DNA of 64,000 bases from Cristatella mucedo (taxonomy: Eukaryota; Bryozoa; Phylactolaemata; Cristatellidae), in the NCBI GenBank assembly GCA_009760855.2, contig WPIO01000248.1, positions 45,001-109,000 on the forward strand, given 5' to 3'. Below, piece by piece: positions 9,680 through 21,131 of the stretch (the first letter of the stretch is position 1; each line of letters begins with the position of its first letter). Below the pieces are notes generated by a model. The model did no database searches. It worked only from the letters and a program-made list of their open reading frames with translations, and had not been told where the DNA came from. The position numbers and the translations under genes were made by a program.

Positions 9680-10251
9680 GGCAACAGGCTTGCAGCTGGT
9701 CCTTTAATCATAGCATGGGAAACTCACACAAAGCTCGAAAGCTGGTACATCTGGCTTCCCACCCCCCCCCCAGATTAATTTGGTCAACCACAGCCGAAAA
9801 CGGTCGGGTTCAGTGCGACTCGATTGCATATGGAACTCTTGATAATGCCGACAGGCAGTTGCAACCACTCCATTAATGGATTTGAATCCCGTCGTAGTTT
9901 GCAAGTCGTGTAATTTCGAACTTTAGGAATTAAGGATTCGCACGTGAAAGCTATTCCCTTGCACTTTTGCTTTTTTTGCTTCATTTCTCTGCTATTTTTT
10001 CCATCTACGAATGCATGACGTCTAACATGCATCCATTCACATAGACCTGACCATGTTTGACATTTTTGCCACAGTTGCCGGAAGTCATGGAGATTCTTCC
10101 GAGAGCGTATGCTTGCCATATCCTCCTCTGAGGCCATTTCGACCGTTTATTTTGGCGAAGATCGGCTGTTGCTGAGTTTTTGCTGCCATGCTGGCTGGCC
10201 ACGTGCCGTGCTTTCTTCTGTCCTCTGGTCATGGACTCCTGGCAATTGTAG
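9680..10251. other. Probable intron, nothing else recognised
   Basis: Contains a C10 run near 9760-9770. ORFs on the minus strand here (9784-10137, 10005-10232) show no coding character or splice context. Confidence 0.5.
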
Positions 10252-10440
10252 ACCTGCCTTGACCGACCGAGGACTGAAAATGAATATCGAGACCTGCCAC
10301 GGAATAGACTACTTCATTCGCATCGAGCTGTATATGTACGTTGCTTGCCATCCACAGCGACTGGCTCAGATACTGGTGAAGTCGGGTTTCCCTTACATCG
10401 AGCTGTGCATCAACGACAGCATTTGTCTCATCGAAGAGTT
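10252..10440 (+). CDS. Candidate exon of the plus-strand gene
   Basis: After acceptor ctcctggcaattgtag the frame PALTDRGLKMNIETCHGI, DYFIRIELYMYVACHPQRL, AQILVKSGFPYIELCIND and so on is strongly coding-like (C/G third positions). It ends either at donor gtaagg (10441) or at the in-frame TAA that overlaps it. The product is not recognised. Confidence 0.45.
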
Positions 10441-11137
10441 GTAAGGTTTGCGATGGTTGCGATACTCGAAGGTGCTCTCCCCGATCTCATTCTAGTGTGA
10501 AGTGTAGCTAGCTCAGTCAGTTTCAAAGAGACCTGTAGCATTTAAGTCAGCATAGGTTAGTTGAGAGGAAAGCATCTTGGATTGGTAGTATATTTGTGTG
10601 CATTTGTGATATGGCAGCCCCCATAGACCTGCTGTGCTGCAGAGCTGATGAGTTGGCCTGAATACTGGATCTGCTCAAGATAAATCATGTGTCTAAGTTG
10701 ACAAGTTCTTTTTTCAACAATGGCTGCTTCTTGGCGTGTAGGATTCATGGCTGAGCCTACCTGTTTACTGCAGCACATTGCTGAACCGGTCACCTATATG
10801 CTTAAGGCGACTCCTGTCGAAGTCATCTACCCAGCTTGTAGCTATACAAGAAGTAAAGGCAACGATAAGAAGCTACCGATGTCAAAAGTAAAAGCATATT
10901 GGCCACGTACGATGTCCTTTAATCAACATGGAAAATCAGCCTATTTGCCCTAAATGTGCTTCAAAATCAGTGGTCAGACTTCATTGACTACTTATAGTGT
11001 ACTGAGTGTCGTGAGACTACCTGATATTGGCTTGGCATGTTCATACTCAATTGCTGATGGTTATAGCACATTTTCTTTGCATGTGTAGGTGCTTAAGTGT
11101 TAGCAGACTAATGGTATGTACTTCTCGGTTTTGGCAG

Positions 11138-11200
11138 ATATTCGATCAGTGCATTCATCCGGAGCTCGAGGCAACACCCAACTTTTACATTTACTTATAA
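11138..11200 (+). CDS. Candidate terminal exon
   Basis: Acceptor cttctcggttttggcag is followed by IFDQCIHPELEATPNFYIYL and a TAA stop. Its phase does not match the gtaagg donor at 10441, so either an exon is missing between them or one call is wrong. Confidence 0.3.
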   Translation: MFDQCIHPELEATPNFYIYL

Positions 11201-12289
11201 CTTGTTAGACATGCCTCAATAATGGTTCTTAACTAGCGTTGAATAATCAGAATGTATAAAGCAGCTTAATACAGCTGTTATTCTTGGCCCAAGTTGCCAT
11301 TTTCTTGTGCATTGCATATGACATGGACTTATCTGATAGCCTTGCCTGGCAGGCGGCTAACCATTTCGGCTAGCTTTCAGCATGCATTGCTACTCTATGC
11401 TTAACTATTGTGGAGATGACAGATGCAAGAAAACACAGTCAAATCTTTTGCACCAGATAACACATCAGAATTGGCTGCAAGCTGACCTGGTACAACTGAG
11501 GATGTGAGGTCTGAGTTCCTGCATTTCCCGCTCTCACATTATGTGTTAGCTGTTTGATAAGGCATAGTATTGTTCTAGATCCGAGCACAGACTTCGGTTA
11601 TGCACTCTGAGAGCTAACAATTAGCCAATGTGGTGGGAGCTGAGCAGGTGTTCTTAGGCTTCAGCCTGTGGATTTCCTGGTTAAAACCTGTCCATTAGTA
11701 ACTGTTATTCTAACGTGAATTATATAGTTGTTATGTTAAAAGGTTGTTAAATTGCATTTCACTATGTTAACACATATTCTCCATCCAGCCTAGTTTCAAC
11801 TAAGAAATTACACCAAAAGAAGGGAATCTCATCATAGAAACGTGTGCCGGTCTCAACTGTGTTTTTTTTGGTGGTCGTGACTGCTTACGGAAGAAAAGAC
11901 GTGAACGTATGTACCAACTTAATGAATACATTTGCATTCACGCATGTATGTTTCTCTGTGTACAAGTGAGTTTGCTGGCATGCATGAGCTCGTGAACTTC
12001 TGCAAGCAGTTGTGTGTCTGCTAGCGGGTGTATGAGTGTGGTTGTTTGTGAGCAAGTGTATGAGTGTCAGAGAGTGGGTGTGTCAGTGGCTGTGTCTGAG
12101 AGTGGGTGCGTGTCTGTGAGTCGACGTGTGTCCACAGTGGAAATTTGTCTATGGGAAATTTGTGTCTATGGGCGGATGTGTGCCCGTGATAAGGCTTGTA
12201 TCTGCGAGGGAAAAGGAAGCATGATCGATGGGCTAGTGGTCGCATGCTCAATGACAATATACCGCGTTGAGAGGTGGCATGCACCAAGT
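11201..12289. other. No gene recognised; TG-rich stretch at 12000-12190
   Basis: AT-leaning sequence, then a degenerate TGTG/GAGTGTG region on the plus strand. The ORF at 12014-12418 is a product of that composition. Confidence 0.6.
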
Positions 12290-12478
12290 TCACATGCAAA
12301 TATGGTTAACGTCATGATGCACAGTGTTAGCACGCATAAGCACACAAAGGAAGAATCACAGGCTTACCCAGCTTCGTTTCCCTTTGCAGAAAATGTAAAG
12401 CACCTAGAAAGATATTGAGGTGTCTGAGGGCACTTTATCAAGTGCATTATTATTATTCTTCTTATTATTAGCTTGGGA
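12290..12478. mobile_element. L2-B tails in opposite orientation
   Basis: 12290-12360 matches the L2-B 3'UTR on the minus strand (gtgattc-tc-tgtgcttatgcgtgct). 12376-12472 is the L2-B 3' terminus on the plus strand (tgtaaagcacctagaaag ... (TTA)n). The two parts meet without unique sequence. This is consistent with 5' inversion (twin priming) or two insertions. Confidence 0.7.
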
Positions 12479-13299
12479 TGTGGGCGAAATGCAGAAACTC
12501 TCAAGATGTAGAACGCTACAAGAACTCGTTCGCAATGGTTTTTCCTTGAGACAAGCAGTTCAATCAGTTTCGTGTAGAGCCCACCTTTTTTCCGTGCAAG
12601 TGATTCTTACTGAGAAGAAAGCGTTGACTGAGCAGTTGGCCAAATTTTGGGATAGGACTTGGAGTTAGCTACATCAACGGTGGCACATTGCGGTTGGCTT
12701 ACTTTTACCCCTAGTTGTGTGTGCGCTCAACCGATGTGCTTAATTTTGCTTGGCCGTTGCAGCGTCAGTGACTCGCTTGTGACCGGAGGCTGTCACGACC
12801 ATTAAGTGATACAGATTTTTTGACGTTCTGACAACGCCGACTTGCCGGAAGTGAGCATATTAAAGTTTTGTTTAAGCTTGCACGAGTTCACCTTTACGTC
12901 CACAGGCCTCCCAGAGTGCCTTGTAACACAAGCAACTGCCTGCTCTGCGAGGTGATTTTCTTGGGTGCTCCTGCTGCTGACGTTTTACCTCTGTTTTTCC
13001 GTAGCAAACGTTGAAAGTTTTTGTTTTTTGTTCTTCCGCAGCTTATGAGCCCCTACTCTGATTACTACCTGCGTTATCATTTCTTACAAGTCACGCAATG
13101 CCAACCGATTTTTAAGCTACTGCTGGCTGCCTCTAGAGGCGACTGCTGTTCATACGTGTGCAGCTGCAGTTACATAGCAAGCCTTCACGAGCAATGATGT
13201 AATCAAGAACCGCCCCCTTGATCCCAACGTTAGCCGCCACCCACTCTGCAGCTGCTGCTGTGCTTGCCCTGCATCTGGGTAGCCAGCAGTTTGTTCTTC
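12479..13299. other. No recognised feature
   Basis: Short ORF 12420-12668 begins in the L2-B tail and has no recognised domain. The rest is anonymous. Confidence 0.6.
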
Positions 13300-14608
13300 T
13301 TTAGCTCATCTCATCTCGCCGGGGCATCACTGGCACTGATATGCAATGGTTCAGGTCCTATTTCAGTGGGAGACTCCAGAGCATTGCCGTGAGTGGACAC
13401 AGATCATCGGCGTTATCTCTGAAATATGAGGTACCTCAGGGCTCCGAGCTAAGTCCGGCTTTTTTCACAGTTTATACTCTTTCTCTTGCTGATGTGATTG
13501 CCAAGCACAGTCTAGGCTATCACTTCTGTGTGGATGACACTCAATTGTACCTTTGCTTTGATCCCTCCCAGCCTTCGAGCACCTCGAATTCTCTCAACTC
13601 ACTTGCTGCATGTATTCATGACATCCACACATGGATGGCAGCAAATTTTCTAAAACTATACGATGATAAAACAAACTTGCCAGTTATGGGCAAACGAAGT
13701 GTGTCTCGGAAATTGGAAAGGCTGACTCTCAAAACTGGCTTCACCAGCATATCTCCTGTTGACTCAGCTCGAAATCTACTTGTCATGTTACAAAGTGACC
13801 TCTCGTTAGACGACCACATCTGCTCCACAGTCAAATCTGCCCACTTTCAGCTACATAGCATTGCTAACATTCAGGCATGTTTAGATAAGGATACCAAGTC
13901 TAAGTTGGTCCATATATTTGTGACATCCCGACTTGACTTCTGTAACTCGCTTCTTGCTGGCCTACCGGCATGTGCGATCAGGCGATTACAGCTCGTGCAA
14001 AACTCTGCAGCTAGGCTTGTCTGTCGTGAGCATCGCAGTTGGCAAATTACTCCACTTCTCGCCGACCTGCACTAGCTACCAGTCAAGCGACGGATTGACT
14101 TCAAGGTTTTTGTCCCTCACTTTTAGGTCACTTCATTCTATGGCTCTAGCCTATCTCTCAGATCTACTCAACTATCAAGCCAAGCATCGTACCACCAGCT
14201 TTTCGGAATCCAACAATCTATCAATACATCGTACAAACCTCAAATCCTTTGGAGACCGTGCATTTAGTTCGTATGCTCCCAAAGCCTAGAACTCACTCCC
14301 GACTTGCCTCAGAACATCCCCTGACTTGACCGCATTTAAAAAGAAATTAAAAACACCTATTGAGGACAGTATTTCGTGCGTCCCTGTGATACGTCCCTCA
14401 CGTGCTTATGCGTGCTGACACTGTGCATGCTGCCACTAACCACATTTGTATGTTTACCCTGTGCATGTCATCCCTAACCACGTTGTTCATCAAGCATGAT
14501 ATTACTTGCGACTCAACCGCGTTTCCCTTTGCAGCAAACGTAAAGCGCTTAGGAAGAGATTGAGCTCTTTGTGGGTGCTTTATCAGGTGCATTGTTATTA
14601 TCATTATG
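13300..14608 (+). mobile_element. L2-B retrotransposon, 5'-truncated
   Basis: Starts just upstream of the RT region before motif B and runs through the thumb and C-terminal region, the 3'UTR and a (TTA)n-like tail. The ORF 13341-14075 holds GSELSPAFFTVYTLSLADV (motif B region; the GVPQGSVLGP core is altered) and CVDDTQLYLCF (YADD changed to CVDD). It stops inside the C-terminal region; the rest (13933-14289) continues in other frames. No endonuclease domain. Inactive. Confidence 0.95.
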
Positions 14609-15904
14609 CAATAAATTTCCCAACATTAATAATAATGTACATTGGCTGGTTAGAGAGACTCATTGGAAGATTTAAGAGTGCTTCGAAAGGACTTCAAGCT
14701 TTTTGAAATTGACGGAGGAAAACAATAACAAAATCCGTGCCAGTTTTGTACGATCTCCAAGTACGAAAGAGATAGAGCCTGTAGCGGTTAAAAGGGCAGA
14801 TTTTCATTACAACAAACCACTCTAGGTATCTAGTTGAGTATTCTTAGGGCATGCCAAACCCGTACTTTAGAACAGCCTAAGGTTACAAATGCAGTCATGG
14901 CAGTTCTTGCCGACGTCACAGTAGTGACCGGCGTCACAGCTCTGACAGGCGTATGAACATTGATCAGCGTAGCGAGAATGACCATCGTTCCATTATTGAC
15001 CGGTATCTTTTGGTCCGTCGACCACTTTGCGCGATACACGGCAGTGGTTGAATTGCCCTTGAAGTTGCCCTTAACTTTTTACTTTACTCCGAAATTAAAT
15101 GGACCCCAGCAGGAGCACATGTGTGCAAGCTATCTAATGCAAAGAGCTAAAGCTGTTGTACTCTTGTCTTGCCTTAATCAAGCATTGCAAAGGCATAGTT
15201 GTACGAATATTAATCGCATACTGAAACCAATACAGCTAGTACCTGTTTAAAGTTAACATGTTTCTTGTTTGACACCTCAGAAATTATGTGCCTTTGGATA
15301 TGTAAATGCTTATCGCTTCTGGCTGGTATTGCCACTCCAGCGGCTTTATTAGAACACCATCGGGTATTAATCAGCATACCAGTTACGATCAGGCCTTTGT
15401 ATTGCTTTGTTTTTGTAGTTCAAATCCATTTATAGATATCCTTGCTGTTGTTAAGATCAGTTAGATATGAACTAAGAAAAGTGCCCTGGAGCCGACGCAG
15501 GGGCCGGGCCGCTGAGTACCCGTTTGCTTGATAATCTTGGCATAATCTTCAGTCGCTCCGTCGGTACTTTCTCAAGCGTTGCTGTGAATTTCTGTAACTT
15601 AATGGTCATCACGCTGTAAGTCTGTCGGCTCAACTTAACGCTCGCCAACGAAATTCTTGCTCAATTAAACCCTATTAACAAGCTGCCTTGTATTCTGGAA
15701 AACGCCTCGATTCGCTCGCCTTGATTAAAACGGGGCGAAAATAAGTACACTCCCCTGAATTGAATATGCAACTATGGCTGCCTTCCTCTTTTTTCACACC
15801 CTAGCGTAATCCAAACTGGAGGCGGTGCTACTATTATCACAACCTCAAAGTTTACTTTCAAGCAGTTTACGGTAGCTTTGAATCAGTCTTTCGAAACTAT
15901 TGGT
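14609..15904. other. No recognised feature
   Basis: No splice-bounded coding frames. The ORF 14830-15039 is Thr/Val-rich because of a short GTCACAG-type repeat at 14890-14950. Confidence 0.55.
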
Positions 15905-16110
15905 GAGCCGTGATGGCTCACTAGGTAAGGCAGTTGCTTTCATGACCTCGGAACCGAGGTTGTGGGTTCGATTCCTGCCGTTGGCGATTCTCTATCGCCA
16001 CTGCACGCGGTGGTGATAGCCGTAAAGGCTCTTCCGTCGCTACACAAAAAGAGGCTGTTTAGTCAGCTAGGGTTTATTGTCTTGATTTCAAGCGACAACA
16101 AACCTACCGA
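15905..16110 (+). mobile_element. SINE2 (tRNA-derived)
   Basis: A tRNA-like head has a box A-like tggctcactaggtaaggc and a perfect box B ggttcgattcc about 50 bp apart. A body follows containing a small inverted repeat (gcgattctctatcgcc) and the segment gtaaaggctcttccgtcgctac ... gaggctgtttagtcagct. Related copies are at 48635-48775 (plus) and 62590-62725 (minus). It lacks the L2-B-like tail of SINE1. Confidence 0.75.
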
Positions 16111-16555
16111 TGGTGGCAGTAGTCCATCGCGCACGAAGTAACTAGTCCTTCAGCTCAGACATCTGTGATTTTATTTCGATTGTGTGTGCAAGATATAGAA
16201 CTTTCTTCAATATATACGTTTACAATGTTCATTTTTCTAACTGACCTGACGCCTTGAGCACGGAATTTGGTGCACATACTCACTCACTCTCTCTAGGTGC
16301 TCATGTGCACCGAGATCCGCACTGCTGTCGCGTCACCTCTCCCGATAGCCGATATGAATTTTTAATGTGCCTGTTACAGTGCAACCGTATGCAGGGATCA
16401 ACGTTACTTCGAGGCGTGCCACCATTTCTCGCGGCTGCTGCCTGCTTCTTTCAGCCGACAGCGACCTCTGGGCACTTGACCAATTTTCCTCGTACAACTG
16501 CACTTTATCAGCATTAATTCTGGCAAAATTCTGCCTGACTAACCATATAACAAAT
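16111..16555. other. No recognised feature
   Basis: Anonymous sequence between SINE2 and SINE1. ORFs 16254-16517 and 16367-16642 have no domain. Confidence 0.55.
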
Positions 16556-16705
16556 TTGTTAATAATTCATTTTTATAGCACCCCAAGTGAACTTAATCTC
16601 TGTTCAGGCGCTTCACATATGCCACGGGGCTCGAACCCATGACCTCGGCCAGACCTTGCTCGGGTCGATCACCTTAACCGCTGGACCAAACCAGCCGACC
16701 ATATG
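16556..16705 (-). mobile_element. SINE1 (tRNA head, L2-B-like tail)
   Basis: On the minus strand: tggtttggtccagcggttaa (box A), gggttcgagccccg (box B), then the tail tgaagcgcctgaacagagat ... ggggtgctataaaaatg. The tail is homologous to the L2-B 3' end. ORFs reading through it are chance. Confidence 0.85.
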
Positions 16706-16899
16706 CCGATCTCATTCTGTCTACAAATGTGCCCTCATCCTTCTCATAAAATCACCTGCGAATTGCAAAACCCGTAAACCCTTGACATTATTTGTGTTCA
16801 TGCGAGAATACCGGCTTCGCCTCTCCTGCTCAATCCCCATTGCGACCCATCATCATTAATAGATCGCTACAACACGATTCCACTAGCTGATATGCTCGA

Positions 16900-17350
16900 T
16901 AAATTTGAACCTGCGACTAATCACACTGCGCCCTCGTCCAGACCGCCGTTGCTTTACCGCAGACACTACACTAGCTATAAATACAAACTGCAAGCTTGAA
17001 AAAGCATACTCAAGATCAGGACTGAATGCCGATCGACGGGTTTATGAAGACTACTGTAGATCGTACCAATCGATCCTAATAAAGGTTAAGAATAACTATT
17101 ATAAAAAACATTGTCAAGTCACAGATGAACAGTATAAAAATGCTGATGTCGACGAGGAACTTTCTCCTTGACCGCTCCCAGCTTAGCTCATTTCCATGTA
17201 GGAACCTAAAACGCATCTATTTATCACGTATCAAATTGGTTGCTGTAAATCAGGATTAATGTACTTACGCGTGCAGGCACTATGCACACTGCCACTAACC
17301 ATGCTTGCAAGCTGACACTGTGCACGCCATCCTTAACCATGTTCTTTTTG
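16900..17350 (+). mobile_element. L2-like linker fragment fused to L2-B 3' end
   Basis: 16905-17140 encodes a basic/aromatic linker typical of the region between endonuclease and RT (KLEKAYSRSGLNADRRVYED, then ...VKNNYYKKH). After 17165 the sequence jumps to the L2-B C-terminal end (aggaacctaaaacgcatcta) and 3'UTR up to about 17345. A large internal deletion has removed the RT. Confidence 0.65.
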
Positions 17351-17374
17351 TTGTTTACTTAGCTAGCATAAAAA

Positions 17375-18525
17375 GTAGTTTAAGCGCTAGTCTTTCCAAT
17401 TTCTGAATCACACATTGTTTGCCCATAACATTTAATTTTGTTTGATCATTATTCAGTTTAAGACAATTTTTTGCCATGAATGTGTGGATGTTGTATATAT
17501 ATATGCAGCAATGGAGTTGAGAGAATCCAACGTGCTGTATGGCAGGGAGAGATCAAAGCAAAGGTGCAAATGAGCTTCATCCCTATTGAAGTGAAAGCCT
17601 ATATTGTGCATGGCAATCACGTCGGCAAGATGAAGAGTACAAACAAGGAAAGAAAAACCGCACCAAGCACGAAGCCCTGAACTACTCCATATTTCAGACG
17701 TTCCTCTGATGATCTCTGTGCATTCACATTCATACTCTGACGTCTCCCGCTGAGATAGGGAATGAACCATTGCCATAGTGTGCTAGTAAATCTCATTCGC
17801 GATTAGAGATTCTCAAGAAGGGCCCGGTGATCAATAGTATCAAAAGCTGCTGACAGATTGAGCAAGACAAGAAGAGACACCCTACCCATGTTTGCATTCC
17901 TGAGTAGGTCGTTTTACACCCGAAGCAATGCTGACTCTGAGGAGTAGTTATCTCCAAAACCAGACTTGAACTTACTAGAACGATTTGAAGCTTCAATATA
18001 TAAGTTCGGCTGGTCTGCCTCGACTCGTTCCAACCTCTTGGATTGGAATGTTAGAAGGAGCCATCGTGGTAGTTACTCAAGTTCTCTTGGTCTAGTGTTG
18101 CTTTCTTGAGTAGTGGCCCAACAGCAGAATTTTTGGGAGGTTCTCGGACATGACCTGGGGAAAATCACATATTAATTATGTTAGTAATGCATGGAGCAGA
18201 AGATCTATGCACCTTAGAAGCCGGATGCTGGAAATATGGTCCAAAGGAATATTTGCCTATTTGATAGGGATATGAACTACAGAACGAGGTCACTGACCTG
18301 CTTGAATGTATACATTGAGGTGTTGCAAGGAATTGAGAGACAGAATTCCAGGAGGGATACTTCCATCGTTGAAATGGTCTCCTTGACATTGTCTATCTTT
18401 TGGACCAAAAAGACAATAAAGCGATCAGCTAGATCATCACAGGGATCATTAGGTAAGGAGCTAACCTTGAAGTGGTTGAGGAGATGGTTAATCGTCAACA
18501 TCATCATTTTTTGATTGCACATTTG
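17375..18525 (-). mobile_element. L2-B retrotransposon, degenerate
   Basis: Minus-strand copy covering the end of the linker (DLADRFIVFLVQKIDNVKET, 18277-18522), the RT region and the region downstream of motif C, scattered over several frames. The catalytic YADD equivalent reads NRDE in HFNRDEAHLHLCF, so it cannot be active. It meets the plus-oriented fragment at 16900-17350 almost directly. Confidence 0.85.
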
Positions 18526-18624
18526 CGAATTAGCATTGATTTAGCAATTGCAAAATTTAGCTAAGCCTGTGTTGAAGGTTATTTGTTTTTATAAACTGTC
18601 TAGAGGTTGAGCCATCAGTCATTA

Positions 18625-18915
18625 TATCACGCAGAAAAGGGAAAATGAGAAACATAGCTCAGTCAGACAGGCAGTCGAGAGTGTAACTCTGGTATGTAAC
18701 TAACAGCTTAGGGCTGCTGAAAGAGAACGTGGCTCATTCGGAACCTGGGTAGTAGATGTCGTTGCAACGAGAACAGTTGAAGCGACTTCCGCAGTAAAAA
18801 ACGGTCAAGGCAAAAGCTTCTACAACCAATGATCTTTAGGCGAAAGAACCAACAGCTAATTTATTGGCCGCAGAAGGCCCGAGGGCCCAAAAAGTTTGGA
18901 ACCACAGTATCTACT
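18625..18915 (-). mobile_element. L2-A 3' region relic
   Basis: Strongly diverged minus-strand match to the L2-A C-terminus and 3' segment (the equivalents of 'aagatcattggttgtagaag' and 'ctctctgact'). Older than the neighbouring L2-A copy at 19494. Confidence 0.6.
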
Positions 18916-19493
18916 TACGTAGGTCTAACGGAGCCTCCAAGAATTAGCAGCTCTTGTCGGTAAGCGAAGGCTTACTTGGTATCCGCAGATTATTATATCC
19001 GTAGATCCATATATCCCCAGTACCAAGCACTGTCATCGAGTCTCATCAAATTAGACGGACTTAGAAAATGCAAAAATATCCTCATTGAGTGAATGCGTTA
19101 TCAAGAGGGTGTGTTGAAATATATCGCTTAAGATGCAGTGGTTCATTGCATTCCGCCAGCTGTCGCGATAGGACTTTTGGTCGTAGCCTTTAAATGCCGC
19201 CCCATAGGCGTCTACCTCTACGCAGAAGAAAATGCATGCCTGACCAACCGACTGACAGCCACAGGCATGTGCCCTTGCACTGCTCAAGCAGTCCGCTATC
19301 ACTCTGACATCTATCAAAAATTTGTCCAACAACGAGGAACGAACGATTACAACGATGACGAACTACCACATCAGCCTTTTCTGCTACCTTTGCTAAAGAC
19401 GTAGATCTAGTTAATTTAGAATCCATTGTAGGCTGCATAAAAAGTCGAACAACTCAAATTGTAGGCAGTCAGTTGACATTGGCAATTAGTTGT
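18916..19493. other. No recognised feature
   Basis: The ORF 19138-19404 (plus) and its minus-strand shadows have no recognisable domain. Confidence 0.5.
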
Positions 19494-20273
19494 AATGTAA
19501 TGTAATGTATCTCCTTCTGTAACTCCCCAAAGTCATAAAGACCATGTGGGTATTACGCAGGAGAGTTTTTTATAGCTCACTCACAGTCTAAGCGGCTTTC
19601 GGTACGCATTCATTAGCCAACAGACTTCGTCTCACGCAAAAAAAGAGAAAGTGGGAAGCATAGCAGAGTCAGGAGAGCAGTTGAGGTCATAGTGAGTAGC
19701 ATGGAAGTAGCAGCTCGGAACTGCTGAAAAGGATAAGCCACAGTCGGCAGTAGGAGAGTAGTTGTCGTTGCGTAAGAATTGTGGGAACGAGTCCCACAGT
19801 CTAGGACCAGTAGAGCTAAAGCTTCTGTCGCCAACGGTCTTTAAGCGGAGGAATGGCAGAGCTAGTTTATTGTCGACACAGGACCTCAGGGCGCGAAGAG
19901 GCAGCAACTGATGCAGCAGTTCAGTTGGGTACGAAGGAGCCATGCCGTGTCGGGCCTTGTGGGTCAGGGTAAGAACTTTACTCTGTATCCGTTGCTAAAC
20001 CGGCATTCATCCTAGCTCGTTTAGCAAAGGAGACATGTGCTCAAACCACTGGGACTCGAAGACTAGCCTTGCAGCCATATTCATAGTCCGCTACAGTGGC
20101 TTAATAGCTTTCTTTGGCAGCTCAGCCAATAGGGAATTACAATAATCAAGCCGAGATGAAATTAAGGAGCCAGTTAAATTGTTGGCAAGCCACTCAGGGA
20201 GACAGATTCTAATATTTGGATAGGGATCGAGAGTGATGCCTGGCTGTAGAGCAGTCTTTTGAATGAAGCAGAT
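19494..20273 (-). mobile_element. L2-A retrotransposon 3' fragment
   Basis: The minus-strand copy ends in (TACAT)n at 19494-19509 and includes the conserved 3' segment, the C-terminal region (HQLLPLRALRSCVDNKLALP, frame 19632-19943) and part of the thumb up to about 20273. 5'-truncated, with frameshifts. Confidence 0.92.
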
Positions 20274-20531
20274 ACTTGTAGTCTTTGGGCCAGGCCAGAA
20301 ATCGAGGTCCGCATGCTGAGCGAGGTCATGTTTCGCCGGAGAGTTTTAACGAGGTTGGACTTTCAGTGCTGCTCTGTCCTACTCTCCGGCAATACATTCG
20401 TCAGTCAGACGGTCTCTACGAAACGCAAGCCGGCGCTTTTTTCCTAATGGTTCGGTGCTCGGCGTTGCTGCCACACGCGCCGCTGCCAGTACTGGCACGG
20501 CGTGCTAACGCGCTGTACCTAAGAATGTCCT

Positions 20532-20735
20532 ATGCCGTTCTTCAATGCATCCGGCTCCAATGATTGTTATCGCACCTCAGTAAGAACTGGCACCGCTAGG
20601 AAGGCTAACTATCCTATACTTTTTGTAATAGCTTATTCTTTTGGATATGCGGTGGCCCATTTGAAAGGCCGAAAATGTTTCGTCAGTCGTTTCCCCGAAA
20701 TGCCTTGTTACCGGCAAGCAGCCGCTCCAGCGGTG
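20532..20735 (+). CDS. Candidate first exon
   Basis: ATG at 20532 opens MPFFNASGSNDCYRTS..., continuing with YPILFVIAYSFGYAVAHLKG to a gtgagg donor at 20736. An earlier potential donor (tca|gtaaga, 20580) would give a 16-codon exon. Coding character is moderate and the product is unknown. Confidence 0.25.
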
Positions 20736-20799
20736 AGGTGACGAGCAGATAAAAGGCCGCTCTGACAATGGCAGCAATTTAAGCACGTGACCAAACGTC

Positions 20800-21131
20800 A
20801 TGTGACTCACAGCACCCTTCTGTGGAGGCCATACTGCAAAAGTGGCTTGCTCGGCAAGGACGCTGGACGTCGCCTCTCCGTATACCCTATTTCGAAGGAA
20901 CAAGGGACGCTACTTGGTTTGTGAACAATGCGCATTCTGCAACTTGCGAGGCAGCAGCTTCTCAATATCTTTTCTTGGCAGTGAGCTTAACGCACTGTCG
21001 TCAAACGACATTTGTAGACAGCCGGCATGCAAATGGCGGGAAACGGTCCACTGCTTTAGTTTTGGCCGAGAATACCGAGTCCTTTGGGGCCAAGGTGAGG
21101 AGCGCTTTTATGTAGTTGTTGCGGCCAAGGT
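20800..21131 (+). CDS. Candidate Cys-rich exon ending at a consensus donor
   Basis: An open frame runs from about 20806 to AAG|gtaagc at 21132 and ends in phase 0. It encodes RNKGRYLVCEQCAFCNLRG, ICRQPACKWRETVHCFSFGR and EYRVLWGQGEERFYVVVAAK. The C-x2-C-x2-C, C-x4-C and H-C spacing could bind zinc, but it matches no family I can name. An alternative donor (aag|gtgagg) lies at about 21093. The acceptor is not certain. Confidence 0.35.
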
